From the NCBI RefSeq assembly GCF_005491705.1, contig NZ_CP028092.1:434001-498000 (forward strand): a stretch of DNA of 64,000 bases. Reading direction: 5' to 3'. Within the stretch, counting starts at the first letter, position 1, and every line of letters starts with the position of its first letter. The DNA is from Pontibacter sp. SGAir0037. GTDB taxonomy: Bacteria > Bacteroidota > Bacteroidia > Cytophagales > Hymenobacteraceae. This document shows positions 17,853 to 26,304 of this stretch, piece after piece. The position numbers and the translations under genes were made by a program. The notes below the pieces were generated by a model that saw nothing but the letters and a program-made list of their open reading frames with translations, was not told the DNA's origin and made no database searches.

Positions 17853-19010
17853 ATGTTAGCAATGAACTTTCGCGGGCCCTATCAAATCAGGGCAGACCGT
17901 AACCGGCCGGAGCCGGAAATCAAGCATCCCATGGATGCCATTGTCCGGGTCACCCGATCCTTGATCTGTGGATCGGACCTGCACCTGTACCATGGCTTGG
18001 TGCCGGACACCCGTGTGGGCATGACCTTTGGCCATGAATTTACAGGTATAGTAGAAGAAGTTGGATCCGGGGTAAAAAAACTGAAGGTAGGCGACCATGT
18101 ACTGGTGCCCTTCAACATTGCCTGCGGTTCCTGTCCGCATTGCAAGCAGGAACTTTATGGCAACTGCCATGAGGCAAATGCTGAAGCCACGGCCGTCGGT
18201 GGCTTTTTTGGCTATGCCCACACGGGGGGAGGCTATGATGGGGGACAGGCAGAATACGTTCGGGTACCCTACGCCGATGTGAGCCCCACCGTAATCCCGG
18301 AAGGTATGGATCCGGAAAACGCCGTGCTCCTGACTGATGTGGTGCCCACCGGCTACCAGGCTGCAGAGCAGGGTGGCATCCAGAAAGGTGATACCGTAGT
18401 AGTGTTTGGCGCCGGCCCGGTTGGTCTTTTGGCAGCCCGCTTTTCCTGGTTTTTCGGCGCCGGAAGAGTCATCGTAATTGATGAATTAGAATACCGCCTG
18501 GAGTTTGCCCGCAAGTTTGCTTTTGCCGAGGCTTATAACTTCAGGGAAATGGATGACCCGGTGGTATTCTTGAAAAAGGCCACCGATTATTTTGGGGCTG
18601 ACGTGTGTATTGATGCGGTGGGCTGCGATGCCACCGGCAGTGCCTTTCAAAACATTACCGGTAAGGGACTGCTGCTGCAGGCTGGCAATGCCACCGCCTT
18701 TCACTGGGCTGTTAACTCCGTTAAAAAAGGCGGTATCGTGTCCATCATTGGTGTATATGGTCCGCCCTGGAACCTCGTTCCCCTCGGCAGTATCATGAAT
18801 AAAGGCATTACCATAAGGGGCAACCAGGCCTCGGTAAAACGGCTGTTGCCCAAAATGATAGATCACATCATGAGCGGCAGGATCAATCCAAAGGAAATCA
18901 TTACACACCGTTTTCCACTGGAAGAAATACCGGATGCCTACCGCATGTTTTCCAAAAAAATGGACAACATCATCAAACCATTATTAATCCCACCAAGAGC
19001 CAACGCTTAA
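17853..19010 (+). CDS. zinc-dependent alcohol dehydrogenase, formaldehyde-dehydrogenase-like (copy 1)
   Basis: Medium-chain dehydrogenase of the glutathione-independent formaldehyde dehydrogenase-like group. I start at the ATG giving MLAMNFRGPYQIRAD (385 residues); the frame is open to a TTG 42 bases earlier. Catalytic zinc ligands are Cys39 (ICGSDLH), His61 (GHEFTG) and probably Asp163 (LTDVVPTGY). The structural zinc is held by Cys91/94/97/105. The NAD motif GAGPVG is at 187-192 with Asp211 at the end of the second strand, favouring NAD over NADP. It heads a likely operon with the 186-residue protein 12 bp downstream. A paralogue is at 20719. The substrate, an aldehyde or alcohol, is not determined. 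Confidence 0.88.
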   Translation: MLAMNFRGPYQIRADRNRPEPEIKHPMDAIVRVTRSLICGSDLHLYHGLVPDTRVGMTFGHEFTGIVEEVGSGVKKLKVGDHVLVPFNIACGSCPHCKQELYGNCHEANAEATAVGGFFGYAHTGGGYDGGQAEYVRVPYADVSPTVIPEGMDPENAVLLTDVVPTGYQAAEQGGIQKGDTVVVFGAGPVGLLAARFSWFFGAGRVIVIDELEYRLEFARKFAFAEAYNFREMDDPVVFLKKATDYFGADVCIDAVGCDATGSAFQNITGKGLLLQAGNATAFHWAVNSVKKGGIVSIIGVYGPPWNLVPLGSIMNKGITIRGNQASVKRLLPKMIDHIMSGRINPKEIITHRFPLEEIPDAYRMFSKKMDNIIKPLLIPPRANA

Positions 19011-19022
19011 AACCTTTTTATC

Positions 19023-19583
19023 ATGAAAGATGCATTAGAAAACAGAATAGAGGAGTTCCAGGATCGGGTAATTGCCAAACGCAATATGGCACGCGCCAAA
19101 GATATACCCGGCTGGGGCATGGATGCAGATCCGGAAAACGATCCTGCTTACCCCATGAAACATACCAATGGTGCGGACCACCAGCGTTTCGATTACGAAA
19201 AGCCCCCCCAGCAGCCGCTGGACATGGAGGTCTTTCATTCCATAGAGCGACCCGGTGTTACCCGTGTATTTGGTACTTCTACACCGCCTGCAGGCCTGAG
19301 TGGCGCTATCCGCCGCTATGCCTATAAGTACAGCGAAGCCACCGCTACGCACTGGATGACGCTCATATTGGCTGACCGGGTAGATGTGATCCAGGGAAAA
19401 CTCAATGATCTAAAACACGGCGTTCTCCCTAATCCCTGGGTAGAGCGGGGCTGGAATGCTGAATGGAAGTATAACCGCTCGGCTTTTATCGGGAAGGCAG
19501 CTACTACGGCTTTGCTTATAACTGCCGGTATCATGCTGCTGTCAAAGAAAAACAGCAGTAAGCAACATTCAAGAGAATGGTAG
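19023..19583 (+). CDS. hypothetical protein with C-terminal membrane anchor
   Basis: I do not recognise the family. The 186-residue product has a charged N-terminal helix (LENRIEEFQDRVIAKRNMARA) and a Pro-rich stretch with DIPGWGMDADPENDPAYPMK. A central globular part, about 85-150, contains GVTRVFGTSTPPAGLSGAIRR and HWMTLILADRVDVIQGKLND. One membrane segment near the end (AATTALLITAGIMLLS, about 159-174) is followed by a basic tail. This looks like a cytoplasmic protein tethered to the inner membrane. It is 12 bp behind the first alcohol dehydrogenase and therefore probably co-transcribed. Its stop codon lies inside the left arm of a 27-bp inverted repeat. Confidence 0.7.
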   Translation: MKDALENRIEEFQDRVIAKRNMARAKDIPGWGMDADPENDPAYPMKHTNGADHQRFDYEKPPQQPLDMEVFHSIERPGVTRVFGTSTPPAGLSGAIRRYAYKYSEATATHWMTLILADRVDVIQGKLNDLKHGVLPNPWVERGWNAEWKYNRSAFIGKAATTALLITAGIMLLSKKNSSKQHSREW

Positions 19584-19654
19584 CATAAAATGTATCAACC
19601 CAAGAGGCGGCAAAGGCCGAACAACTTTTGGGTTGATACATTTTATGCTACCAT
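19577..19654. repeat. 27-bp perfect inverted repeat with inner hairpin
   Basis: Arm 19577-19603 is exactly complementary to 19628-19654 (27 bp). The 24-nt spacer itself contains a small hairpin, cggc-aaag-gccg (608-611 with 616-619 of 19,000). The left arm includes the stop codon of the upstream gene. There is no T-run at the right edge, so it is not a standard terminator, though it could still stop or protect transcripts. Confidence 0.85.
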
Positions 19655-19693
19655 CTATTTTAGTTGATACATTTTATGCTACCATCTATTTTA
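19632..19693. repeat. 31-bp tandem direct repeat, two copies
   Basis: The unit at 19632-19662 is repeated exactly at 19663-19693 with no gap (unit begins gttgatacatttt and ends accatctatttta). The first unit contains most of the right arm of the inverted repeat, so the locus carries one inverted and two direct copies of the same core. Confidence 0.9.
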
Positions 19694-19907
19694 AAGGAGA
19701 GCCAGGCATTAAAACAGGAGAATTATGCCGGGAAAAGGCGCTGGGCCTAGCCGCATTAATTTTTTGCTTGTGGAGCATACCTGCCAGCACGAAACAGCGT
19801 GCCTCCGAAGGATGAGAAAATTTCAGCGTTGCATAAATCACTAATTACTGGCCCTTCTTTTTTATCACCTTCTCACAGATTTTAAGTCAAACTAAATTTA
19901 AAACACT
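19694..19907 (+). other. non-coding stretch between repeat and SRPBCC gene
   Basis: About 210 bases with no gene I can support. A 60-codon frame crossing the repeat begins inside it and has no protein-like features. Confidence 0.4.
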
Positions 19908-20687
19908 ATGGCTAACGCATTTAAAACTTTCATTCCTCCTAATCCAAAGAAATCTGGCAGGCAGAGGCAAGCAAAAGGCTTTACCAATATAGGGACGACT
20001 GGCAGAGTATTATCTGTTTTGGGTGGTGCGGCTTTGGCATATTACGGATGGAGCAGAAAACAATCCCCTCTCGGAAAAAGCTTAACCACAGCGGGCGGTT
20101 ACCTGGTGCTACGGGGAGCTTCTGGTTTCTGCCCGGTTAATGAGGCCCTGCACATAGATACGGCTCATTCTAAGACCGAAGGGTTTGAAGTCACTTCAAG
20201 CGTTACCATACTTAAGCCTCGTCAGGAGGTATATCAATTCTGGCGCAAGCTCGAAAACTTGCCCAAGTTTATGCAATACCTGGAAGATGTGAGGCAGACA
20301 GGTCACAGGCGCTCGCACTGGGTAGCCAAGGTTCCCAAAAATATTATCTCCAAAGAGAAACTCAGCACCGTGGAGTGGGATGCCGAAATAGACCGGGAGG
20401 AAGAAAATAGCCTGATAGCCTGGCGCTCCCTGCCTGGTTCTGAAATTGAAAATTCCGGTGAAGTCCGTTTTACGGATGCTCCCGCAAACCGGGGTACCGT
20501 GGTGCAAGCTACCATTGCGTACCATCCGCCGGCAGGAGCTGCCGGGAAGCTAGCCGCCAAATTGCTGAATCCGGCATTTAAGGAATTGGTAAAACAAGAC
20601 CTTCGCCGTTTTAAGCGTCTGCTGGAAGCAGGAGAAATTCCGACCATTATTGGCCAACCCTCTGGTCGCAAAAATGAGAACTACTAA
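19908..20687 (+). CDS. SRPBCC (START-like) domain protein with N-terminal membrane region
   Basis: The 259-residue protein has a basic N-terminus, then a weakly hydrophobic DUF2892-like region (about 26-72: NIGTTGRVLSVLGGAALAYYGW and a second hydrophobic stretch ending GFCPVNEAL). An SRPBCC/polyketide-cyclase-type domain follows from about 78 to 228 (VTILKPRQEVYQFWRKLENLPKFMQYL and further strands ending near FKELVKQDLRRFKRLLEAGE). Such domains bind hydrophobic ligands or act as ubiquinone-chaperone-like proteins. The DUF2892 plus SRPBCC arrangement is common beside aldehyde/alcohol dehydrogenases in stress gene clusters, as here. The ligand is unknown. Confidence 0.82.
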   Translation: MANAFKTFIPPNPKKSGRQRQAKGFTNIGTTGRVLSVLGGAALAYYGWSRKQSPLGKSLTTAGGYLVLRGASGFCPVNEALHIDTAHSKTEGFEVTSSVTILKPRQEVYQFWRKLENLPKFMQYLEDVRQTGHRRSHWVAKVPKNIISKEKLSTVEWDAEIDREEENSLIAWRSLPGSEIENSGEVRFTDAPANRGTVVQATIAYHPPAGAAGKLAAKLLNPAFKELVKQDLRRFKRLLEAGEIPTIIGQPSGRKNENY

Positions 20688-20718
20688 AAATATATTTTCT
20701 AATATTAAATACTAAGCT

Positions 20719-21894
20719 ATGAAAGCAATCTGCTGGGAAGGAATTAACAAAGTGAGTACTGAGCGCGTGCCCGATCCTACTATATTAAACCCTCGTGACG
20801 CAATTGTGCGCGTTTTTTTATCGTCGGTTTGCGGCTCTGATTTGCACCTGCTGGGTGGCTATATACCCGCCATGCGTTCCGGCGATATTATAGGGCACGA
20901 GTTTATGGGCGAAATAGTAGAAGTTGGGCCGGAAGTAAAAAAACTGAAGAAAGGTGACCGGGTGGTGGTGTGCTCTGTTTTAGCTTGTGGCGGATGTGAG
21001 TTCTGTCACCGGGAGGAGTACTCGTTGTGCGATAACTCGAATGCTGAACCCGAATGGACTGAGAAAGCTTATGGCTACCCGGTAGCAGGCATTTTTGGCT
21101 ATTCACACGCTTTGGGAGGTTATGCCGGCAGCCATGCCGAATATACCCGTGTTCCCTTTGCCGAAAATACTTGTTTTAAGGTGCCGGACGGGATAAGTAA
21201 CGAATCTGCCTTATTTACCTCCGATGCTTTTCCTACCGGGTATATGGCCGCCGATTTTGCAGGCATTGAACCGGGCGATACCGTGGTGGTGTGGGGCTGT
21301 GGCGGGGTTGGCCTAATGGCTATGCATAGCGCCTGGTTGCTGGGAGCCGGCCGGGTAATCGCTATTGACCAATATCCGTACCGGCTGGAGCAAGCTCGCA
21401 CCAGGGCAAAGGCCGAAGTACTGAACTTTAGAGAAGTAGATGTATTGGAAGCCTTGAAAGAAATGACCGGTGGTCGTGGTCCGGACCGCTGTATTGATTG
21501 CGTGGGCATGGAAGCCAACAGCACCGGAGTTGAAAAGGTGTATGATTACGCCAAGCAATATGCCCGCTTGCAGAGTGATAGACCTGCCGTACTCCGGCAG
21601 GCCATTATGGCGTGCCGCAAAGGCGGAACGGTATCAATTATTGGAGTATACGGTGGACTTATTGATAAATTCCCAATGGGACCGGCCATGAATAAGGGCC
21701 TGACTTTCCGGATGGGCCAGCAATTCGGCCAACGATACATTCCTACACTACTGGATATTGTAGCCCGCGGAGAAGTAGACCCAGCCTATTTGCTCACTCA
21801 CAAATTATCTTTGGATAAGGGACAGGAAGGGTATATGATGTTCAAAGAAAAAGCAAATAATAATATGCGTTCGGTATTTGCTCCGGCCGGATAA
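20719..21894 (+). CDS. zinc-dependent alcohol dehydrogenase, formaldehyde-dehydrogenase-like (copy 2)
   Basis: A 391-residue paralogue of the enzyme at 17853, with the same layout. Catalytic zinc ligands are Cys38 (VCGSDLH), His60 (GHEFMG) and probably Asp169 (TSDAFPTGY). The structural zinc is held by Cys90/93/96/104, and the NAD loop GCGGVG is at 193-198. The start MKAICWEGINKVSTERVPDP matches the family closely. Compared with copy 1 it has a longer insertion around EWTEKAYGYPVAGIFGYSHALGG, as in classical glutathione-independent formaldehyde dehydrogenase-like proteins. It is 31 bp after the SRPBCC gene and probably in the same transcript. Confidence 0.9.
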   Translation: MKAICWEGINKVSTERVPDPTILNPRDAIVRVFLSSVCGSDLHLLGGYIPAMRSGDIIGHEFMGEIVEVGPEVKKLKKGDRVVVCSVLACGGCEFCHREEYSLCDNSNAEPEWTEKAYGYPVAGIFGYSHALGGYAGSHAEYTRVPFAENTCFKVPDGISNESALFTSDAFPTGYMAADFAGIEPGDTVVVWGCGGVGLMAMHSAWLLGAGRVIAIDQYPYRLEQARTRAKAEVLNFREVDVLEALKEMTGGRGPDRCIDCVGMEANSTGVEKVYDYAKQYARLQSDRPAVLRQAIMACRKGGTVSIIGVYGGLIDKFPMGPAMNKGLTFRMGQQFGQRYIPTLLDIVARGEVDPAYLLTHKLSLDKGQEGYMMFKEKANNNMRSVFAPAG

Positions 21895-22053
21895 TTAAAT
21901 TGAGGAATTCAAAGTTTAAGCGATCTAATCTCCAAGTGGGTAAGATAAAAGTGTTGCGTTACCATTTTTATCTTAACCGCTTGGATTAATTTTTTAACCT
22001 TCCCGTTACAGGCAAATTTACCAAGTGAGTTGTACATTTAAAATTATCCAATT

Positions 22054-23085
22054 ATGAGTACCAGCAGCAATCAACTTGAACAAGTTTTTATAGACGACAC
22101 CTACCAAATAACGGGTGTGGCAGTATCAAAAGATGGACGTGTATTTACGTGTTACCCGCTATGGCCAGGTCCGCACAAGTGGGATGTTGTTGAAGTTATT
22201 GGACCTAATGAATCAAGGCCTTACCCGGATGAAGAGTGGAACAATTGGAAGGAAGGTGACGACGGAAAGAATAAGTGGGTTTGTGTGCAGGCGGTGTATG
22301 TAGATGAGGAGAATTACCTGTGGGTGGTGGACCCTGCCTGCCCTAAGATGGAACAAGTTTATGATAATAGTTTTAAGCTGGTAAAGTTCAACCTGGCTAC
22401 CAATAGCATAGAAGAAGTGTACAGGTTTGATGGCGTATTAAGCAACAAAAGCTATATCAACGATGTGCGGGTCGATACCCGTAGAAGAGTAGCTTATTTA
22501 TCGAACTCCAATGAAGGGGGAATCGTGGTGGTTAATCTTGAAACGGGAAAAAGCAGGGAGTTACTGCGCGATCATCATTCGGTAAAACACGACCCTTCCT
22601 TTAAACTGATAGTGGATGGGAAAGAATTTAAAAAGGATGGTAAACCGGTACATCTCCAATCAGATGGTATTGCTTTAACACCGGATGGCGAGTGGCTGTA
22701 TTACAAACCGCTCACCGATAATAAACTGTACCGCATTCGAACAGAATTTCTGCGTGATGAAGTATTGCCTGAAGATGAGCGGGAGGCTGCGGTAGAAGAT
22801 CTGGGAAGTTTTTCGGTTACTGATGGGATGATCTTTGACAAAAGAGGCAACCTGTATCAGGGAGATTACCCTAACTACAAAATGGTAAAAATAACGCCTT
22901 CGCATAAGCAGGAAGATATAGTGGCAGACGAAAGGCTGATCTGGCCGGATAGTTATTCCATTTCGGAGGATGATTATTTATACATCAGCTGCTCCCAAAT
23001 CAATAAGCAACCCGAATACAATGAAGGCGAAAATAAAAGAACAACACCTTATGCCATTTACCGGATGAAGTTGCCTGCCACTTAA
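22054..23085 (+). CDS. Yellow / major royal jelly protein-like beta-propeller
   Basis: The 343 residues resemble the MRJP/Yellow family (also annotated L-dopachrome tautomerase-related). Diagnostic stretches are ITGVAVSKDGRVFTCYPLWPGPH, VDEENYLWVVDPACP, SYINDVRVDTRRRVAYLSNSNEGGIVVVNL, LQSDGIALTPDGEWLYYKPLTDNKLYRI and VTDGMIFDKRGNLYQGDY. These repeat as the blades of a six-bladed propeller of the same fold class as SMP-30 gluconolactonases. There is no signal peptide, so it is likely cytoplasmic, unlike the insect proteins. Enzyme activity is not established for bacterial members; a lactonase-like or sugar-binding role is conceivable beside the sugar dehydrogenase at 28855, but is only inference. 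Confidence 0.8.
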   Translation: MSTSSNQLEQVFIDDTYQITGVAVSKDGRVFTCYPLWPGPHKWDVVEVIGPNESRPYPDEEWNNWKEGDDGKNKWVCVQAVYVDEENYLWVVDPACPKMEQVYDNSFKLVKFNLATNSIEEVYRFDGVLSNKSYINDVRVDTRRRVAYLSNSNEGGIVVVNLETGKSRELLRDHHSVKHDPSFKLIVDGKEFKKDGKPVHLQSDGIALTPDGEWLYYKPLTDNKLYRIRTEFLRDEVLPEDEREAAVEDLGSFSVTDGMIFDKRGNLYQGDYPNYKMVKITPSHKQEDIVADERLIWPDSYSISEDDYLYISCSQINKQPEYNEGENKRTTPYAIYRMKLPAT

Positions 23086-23601
23086 TACACAACATTCTCT
23101 GGCACTTTACCCGGTTTTAATAAAGTATGTTCAATAAATAATTTTTTTAAATCAATCCCAGCCCTACCTTATTGATTATTTAAGAGAAAATTAAAACATT
23201 ATTTAATATTAATATAATAAGTACGTTTTTTGTACAGCCGTATTTTGAGGCTGTACATTGTACTTGAGCTGATATATCCTTATAAATTTAAGAGACAAGT
23301 ACCCCTTGTCTGTGAGTAGTGCCAGAAGCTCCTGGTGAAAATGAACCTAGAACATGATAATTCCTTTAAAACTGAAGGCTTACATGAAAGATTCCTGCAC
23401 ATCCGATAGCATGGAGATTGTTATAATAAAGCCTGAGCTTCTCTGCTCCGGGAAAGCTGTTACTACCCCAACACAACTAAAAATAATTTACTTGTCCTCA
23501 GGTACATTGTCCATATTTATTCATAATTTCATAATCATAAATTGCCTATGTATGATTGATAGATAAATTGAAATTATTCAATATCTATACTACATTTCTT
23601 A
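23086..23601 (+). other. AT-rich intergenic region with two hairpins
   Basis: About 515 bases without a credible gene; a 70-codon frame at 23354-23566 looks random. A 9-bp inverted repeat tgtacagcc / ggctgtaca (23231-23239 with 23249-23257) and a 6-bp hairpin near 23293-23311 (agacaa / ttgtct) are present. Neither is followed by a T-run. Both could be protein-binding or transcript-end structures. Confidence 0.45.
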
Positions 23602-23609
23602 TATTTTTG
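23602..23609 (+). promoter_or_regulatory. candidate Bacteroidota -7 element before PAS kinase
   Basis: TATTTTTG is an exact match to TAnnTTTG, 28 bases before the GTG start. I found no TTTG at the right distance upstream, so only the -7 element is proposed. Confidence 0.35.
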
Positions 23610-23637
23610 TTCTTTCGAGTAACAGCTGGAGGTTTAA

Positions 23638-26163
23638 GTGAAAAAAGGCTTTTTTGAGAAGTTGGTTCAGCTATCGCCCGATATGATCTGTTCCTTCGAC
23701 CGGCAGGGATGTTTCTTATTTGTAAGTAACGCCTGCAAGGATATAATGGGCTATGAAAACAGGGAGCTGGTGGGACTGCCGGTTATAGATTTTGTACATC
23801 CTGAAGACCGCTCCAAAATCTCCAGTGTCCTTAAAGATCTTCCTCAGGGAGAGACAACCGTCAATTTTAAATACCGCTTTATCCACAAAAGCGGGCACCC
23901 GTTGCACCTGCTATGGTCGGCTACCTGGTCGGAAGAGGACGAGGCGGCCCTCTGCGTCGTACGGGTGGCCCCGGAGCATCCTGCGGTAGGGCAAAGGCTG
24001 AGAGAGGAGCAGCACCAGGCCTTGGTGGAGCACAGCTCCGACACCATTGCCTTACTGGATGAGGCAGGCAACTACCTCTACTTATGCAACTCTATCCGGA
24101 AAACGCTCGGTTTTGCACCTGAAGAAGTCATGGGTAAGAATGCATTTGACGGGGTTCACCCGGAGGATCTGCCAAAGGTAAAGGAGTCCTGGTTAGAACT
24201 GGGTTCAAAAGACCATGTTCAGATATCGGATTACCGCTTCAGAAAGGCCGACGGAAACTGGATATGGTTTGAGACCATTGTCAGCAACCAACTCAGCAAC
24301 CCTGCCATCCGGGCAATGGTCGTTAACGCCCGTAATATTACCGAGCGTAAAATCAGCGAACTGCAGTTGGTGGAAAGCGAGCAACGCTTCCGCTCCCTCT
24401 TTGACAACAACCCGGACATGATCCTGGTCGAGGACCGGGAAGGCGTGATCCTGGATATAAACGCTGCCGGAGGTGTTTTCGAGGGAATCCCAAGGGAGAA
24501 GATCCTCAACCGCCATTTTTCGGAATTTCTCCCTACCGAAGCGGTAACTGTCAGCATGAAGCACCATCTGGATACGCTAAGCGGTAAAACATGCCGATTT
24601 AAGTTAGAGATAGCTTGTCTCAGCCAGTCTTATAAAGTTTATGACATTCTGAAAGTCCCGATTCATGTGAACGGTAAGATAACAGGAGTATACACTCTTG
24701 TGAAGGATATTACCGCCATTACTCAGTATCACAACACGGTAGTGGAGCAGGCCAAGAAGCTAAACACCATTTTTGAGAGCATCACCGATGCGTTCTTTAC
24801 CCTAAGTAGGGATTGGCACTTCACCTACATCAACAGCGAGTATGACAGGATATTAGAAACGAATCGGGAAAAGCTGCTGGGCAAGAACATATGGGAAGTG
24901 TATGATGAAGAGATATTTAAAACCTTTTACCAGCAGTACCATTATGCCGTTGAAACGGGAAAGTCCGTCCATTTTGAAGCTTACCTTGAAAGAAAGGATG
25001 TATGGCTGGAAGTAAAGGCCTTTCCCTCCACAGAGGGCCTGTCGGTTTATTTTAGTGACGTAACGGAGAAGGTAAGGTCAAAGCAGGAGCTCGAAAAGCT
25101 ATCGCTGGTGGCAAGTAAAACTACCAACGGTATTTATATAACTGATGCCCAAGGTTTTGTTGAGTGGGTAAACGAGGGCTTCACCAGGCTCACAGGCTAT
25201 ATTCTTCCCGAAGTGAAAGGCAAAAGGTGTAGTTCATTTATGCAAGAGCCCGGCACAGACAAAGCTTTGGCGAGGCGTATCTTAGAAAAAATTAAGCAAA
25301 GGGAGCCCTTTGAAGAAGAAGTTCTGAGCTATAAAAAGTCGGGAGAGAGGATATGGGTTTCTAAAAATATCACCCCTGTGCTGGATGATACGGGTCAGGT
25401 GAGTCGGTACATTGTTATTCAAAATGATGTGACGGCCCGAAGAGAGGCTGAGGAGGCGCAGTTAGAGTTAACCAAAGACCTTGACAAGCAATACCGGGAC
25501 CTGCAGCAGTTCACCTATATTGTCTCTCATAACCTCCGTGCACCTGTTGCAAACGCACTAGGATATACACAACTGCTATTCAGGGTAGACAACAATTCCG
25601 AGTTATATGACATATCTCTAAAAAACCTGAAAACCAGTATTATCAATTTGGATATGGTTTTAAAAGACCTGAACCAGATTTTATCTATCCGGGATAACAA
25701 AGACACCATTGAGAAAGAGAAAATCAACATCAGGCTTATATGCCAGCAGGCAGTGGACAGTCTTCAGGAATCGTTGCAGGCGTGTGGTGGCGAAGTTTTC
25801 TTAAATATAGGAAAAGAGACCCTCCTGCCAGGCAATAAAGCTTATTTTTATAGTATTTTCTATAATCTTCTGTCTAATGCCATTAAATACCGCTCTCCAG
25901 AACGTGCCTTGAAAATTAACATCAAGTACGCTTGCGACGCTAGCCAAAATGTTGTCCTTACCTTTTCTGATAATGGATCGGGATTCAACATGGAGAAAGC
26001 AGGCGAAAACGTCTTTAAGCTTTATAAGAGGTTCCACAGGACTGTTGAAGGGAGGGGGATCGGGCTGTTTCTGGTTAAATCTCATGTTGAAGCGATGGGT
26101 GGGCATATTGAGGTAAGCAGTCAGGAGAACATAGGCACCAAGTTTTCAATCTATTTGCAGTAA
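23638..26163 (+). CDS. multi-PAS sensor histidine kinase
   Basis: A soluble sensor kinase of 841 residues with no membrane segment. Five PAS/PAC units are visible at about 1-115, 120-240, 245-365, 370-485 and 490-615; the last carries the typical GIYITDAQGFVEWVNEGFTR and IQNDVTARREAE linker. The kinase core follows. The H-box has His631 in IVSHNLRAPVANALGY, the N-box is FYNLLSNAIKY, and the G-boxes are TFSDNGSGFN and EGRGIGLFLVKSHVEAMGGHI. A GGAGG ribosome site at 23628-23632 fixes the GTG start. The stop is 6 bp from the remains of a response regulator, its probable lost partner. The signals sensed are unknown. Confidence 0.92.
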   Translation: MKKGFFEKLVQLSPDMICSFDRQGCFLFVSNACKDIMGYENRELVGLPVIDFVHPEDRSKISSVLKDLPQGETTVNFKYRFIHKSGHPLHLLWSATWSEEDEAALCVVRVAPEHPAVGQRLREEQHQALVEHSSDTIALLDEAGNYLYLCNSIRKTLGFAPEEVMGKNAFDGVHPEDLPKVKESWLELGSKDHVQISDYRFRKADGNWIWFETIVSNQLSNPAIRAMVVNARNITERKISELQLVESEQRFRSLFDNNPDMILVEDREGVILDINAAGGVFEGIPREKILNRHFSEFLPTEAVTVSMKHHLDTLSGKTCRFKLEIACLSQSYKVYDILKVPIHVNGKITGVYTLVKDITAITQYHNTVVEQAKKLNTIFESITDAFFTLSRDWHFTYINSEYDRILETNREKLLGKNIWEVYDEEIFKTFYQQYHYAVETGKSVHFEAYLERKDVWLEVKAFPSTEGLSVYFSDVTEKVRSKQELEKLSLVASKTTNGIYITDAQGFVEWVNEGFTRLTGYILPEVKGKRCSSFMQEPGTDKALARRILEKIKQREPFEEEVLSYKKSGERIWVSKNITPVLDDTGQVSRYIVIQNDVTARREAEEAQLELTKDLDKQYRDLQQFTYIVSHNLRAPVANALGYTQLLFRVDNNSELYDISLKNLKTSIINLDMVLKDLNQILSIRDNKDTIEKEKINIRLICQQAVDSLQESLQACGGEVFLNIGKETLLPGNKAYFYSIFYNLLSNAIKYRSPERALKINIKYACDASQNVVLTFSDNGSGFNMEKAGENVFKLYKRFHRTVEGRGIGLFLVKSHVEAMGGHIEVSSQENIGTKFSIYLQ

Positions 26164-26169
26164 CACCTC

Positions 26170-26304
26170 TTGAAAATATTTCTGATTGACGATGATGAGT
26201 TAAGCCTCTTTCTGACACAACACTCGCTGATTCTGGAGGGATTCAAAGACATGCGGACTTTTCTGTCGGCGGAAGCGGCTAACAGTGTGTTTATAAAATT
26301 TTGA
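26170..26304 (+). pseudogene. truncated response-regulator receiver
   Basis: Directly after the kinase stop, a frame with a TTG start reads KIFLIDDDELSLFLTQHS and continues LILEGFKDMRTFLSAEAANSV, then ends at 44 residues. This is the first third of a receiver domain (beta1 with the acidic DDD pocket, alpha1, beta2, start of alpha2). The phosphoacceptor Asp, the Thr/Ser and the Lys that should follow are missing. The sequence after the stop is unrelated and AT-rich. This is a decayed cognate regulator. Confidence 0.75.

Noticed and set aside
19633-19815. 60-codon frame beginning in the repeat at 19.6 kb
   Set aside because: Most of its start is the tandem repeat itself; no protein-like pattern beyond it.
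23354-23566. 70-codon frame before the PAS kinase
   Set aside because: Random composition, no ribosome site, overlaps the likely promoter region.
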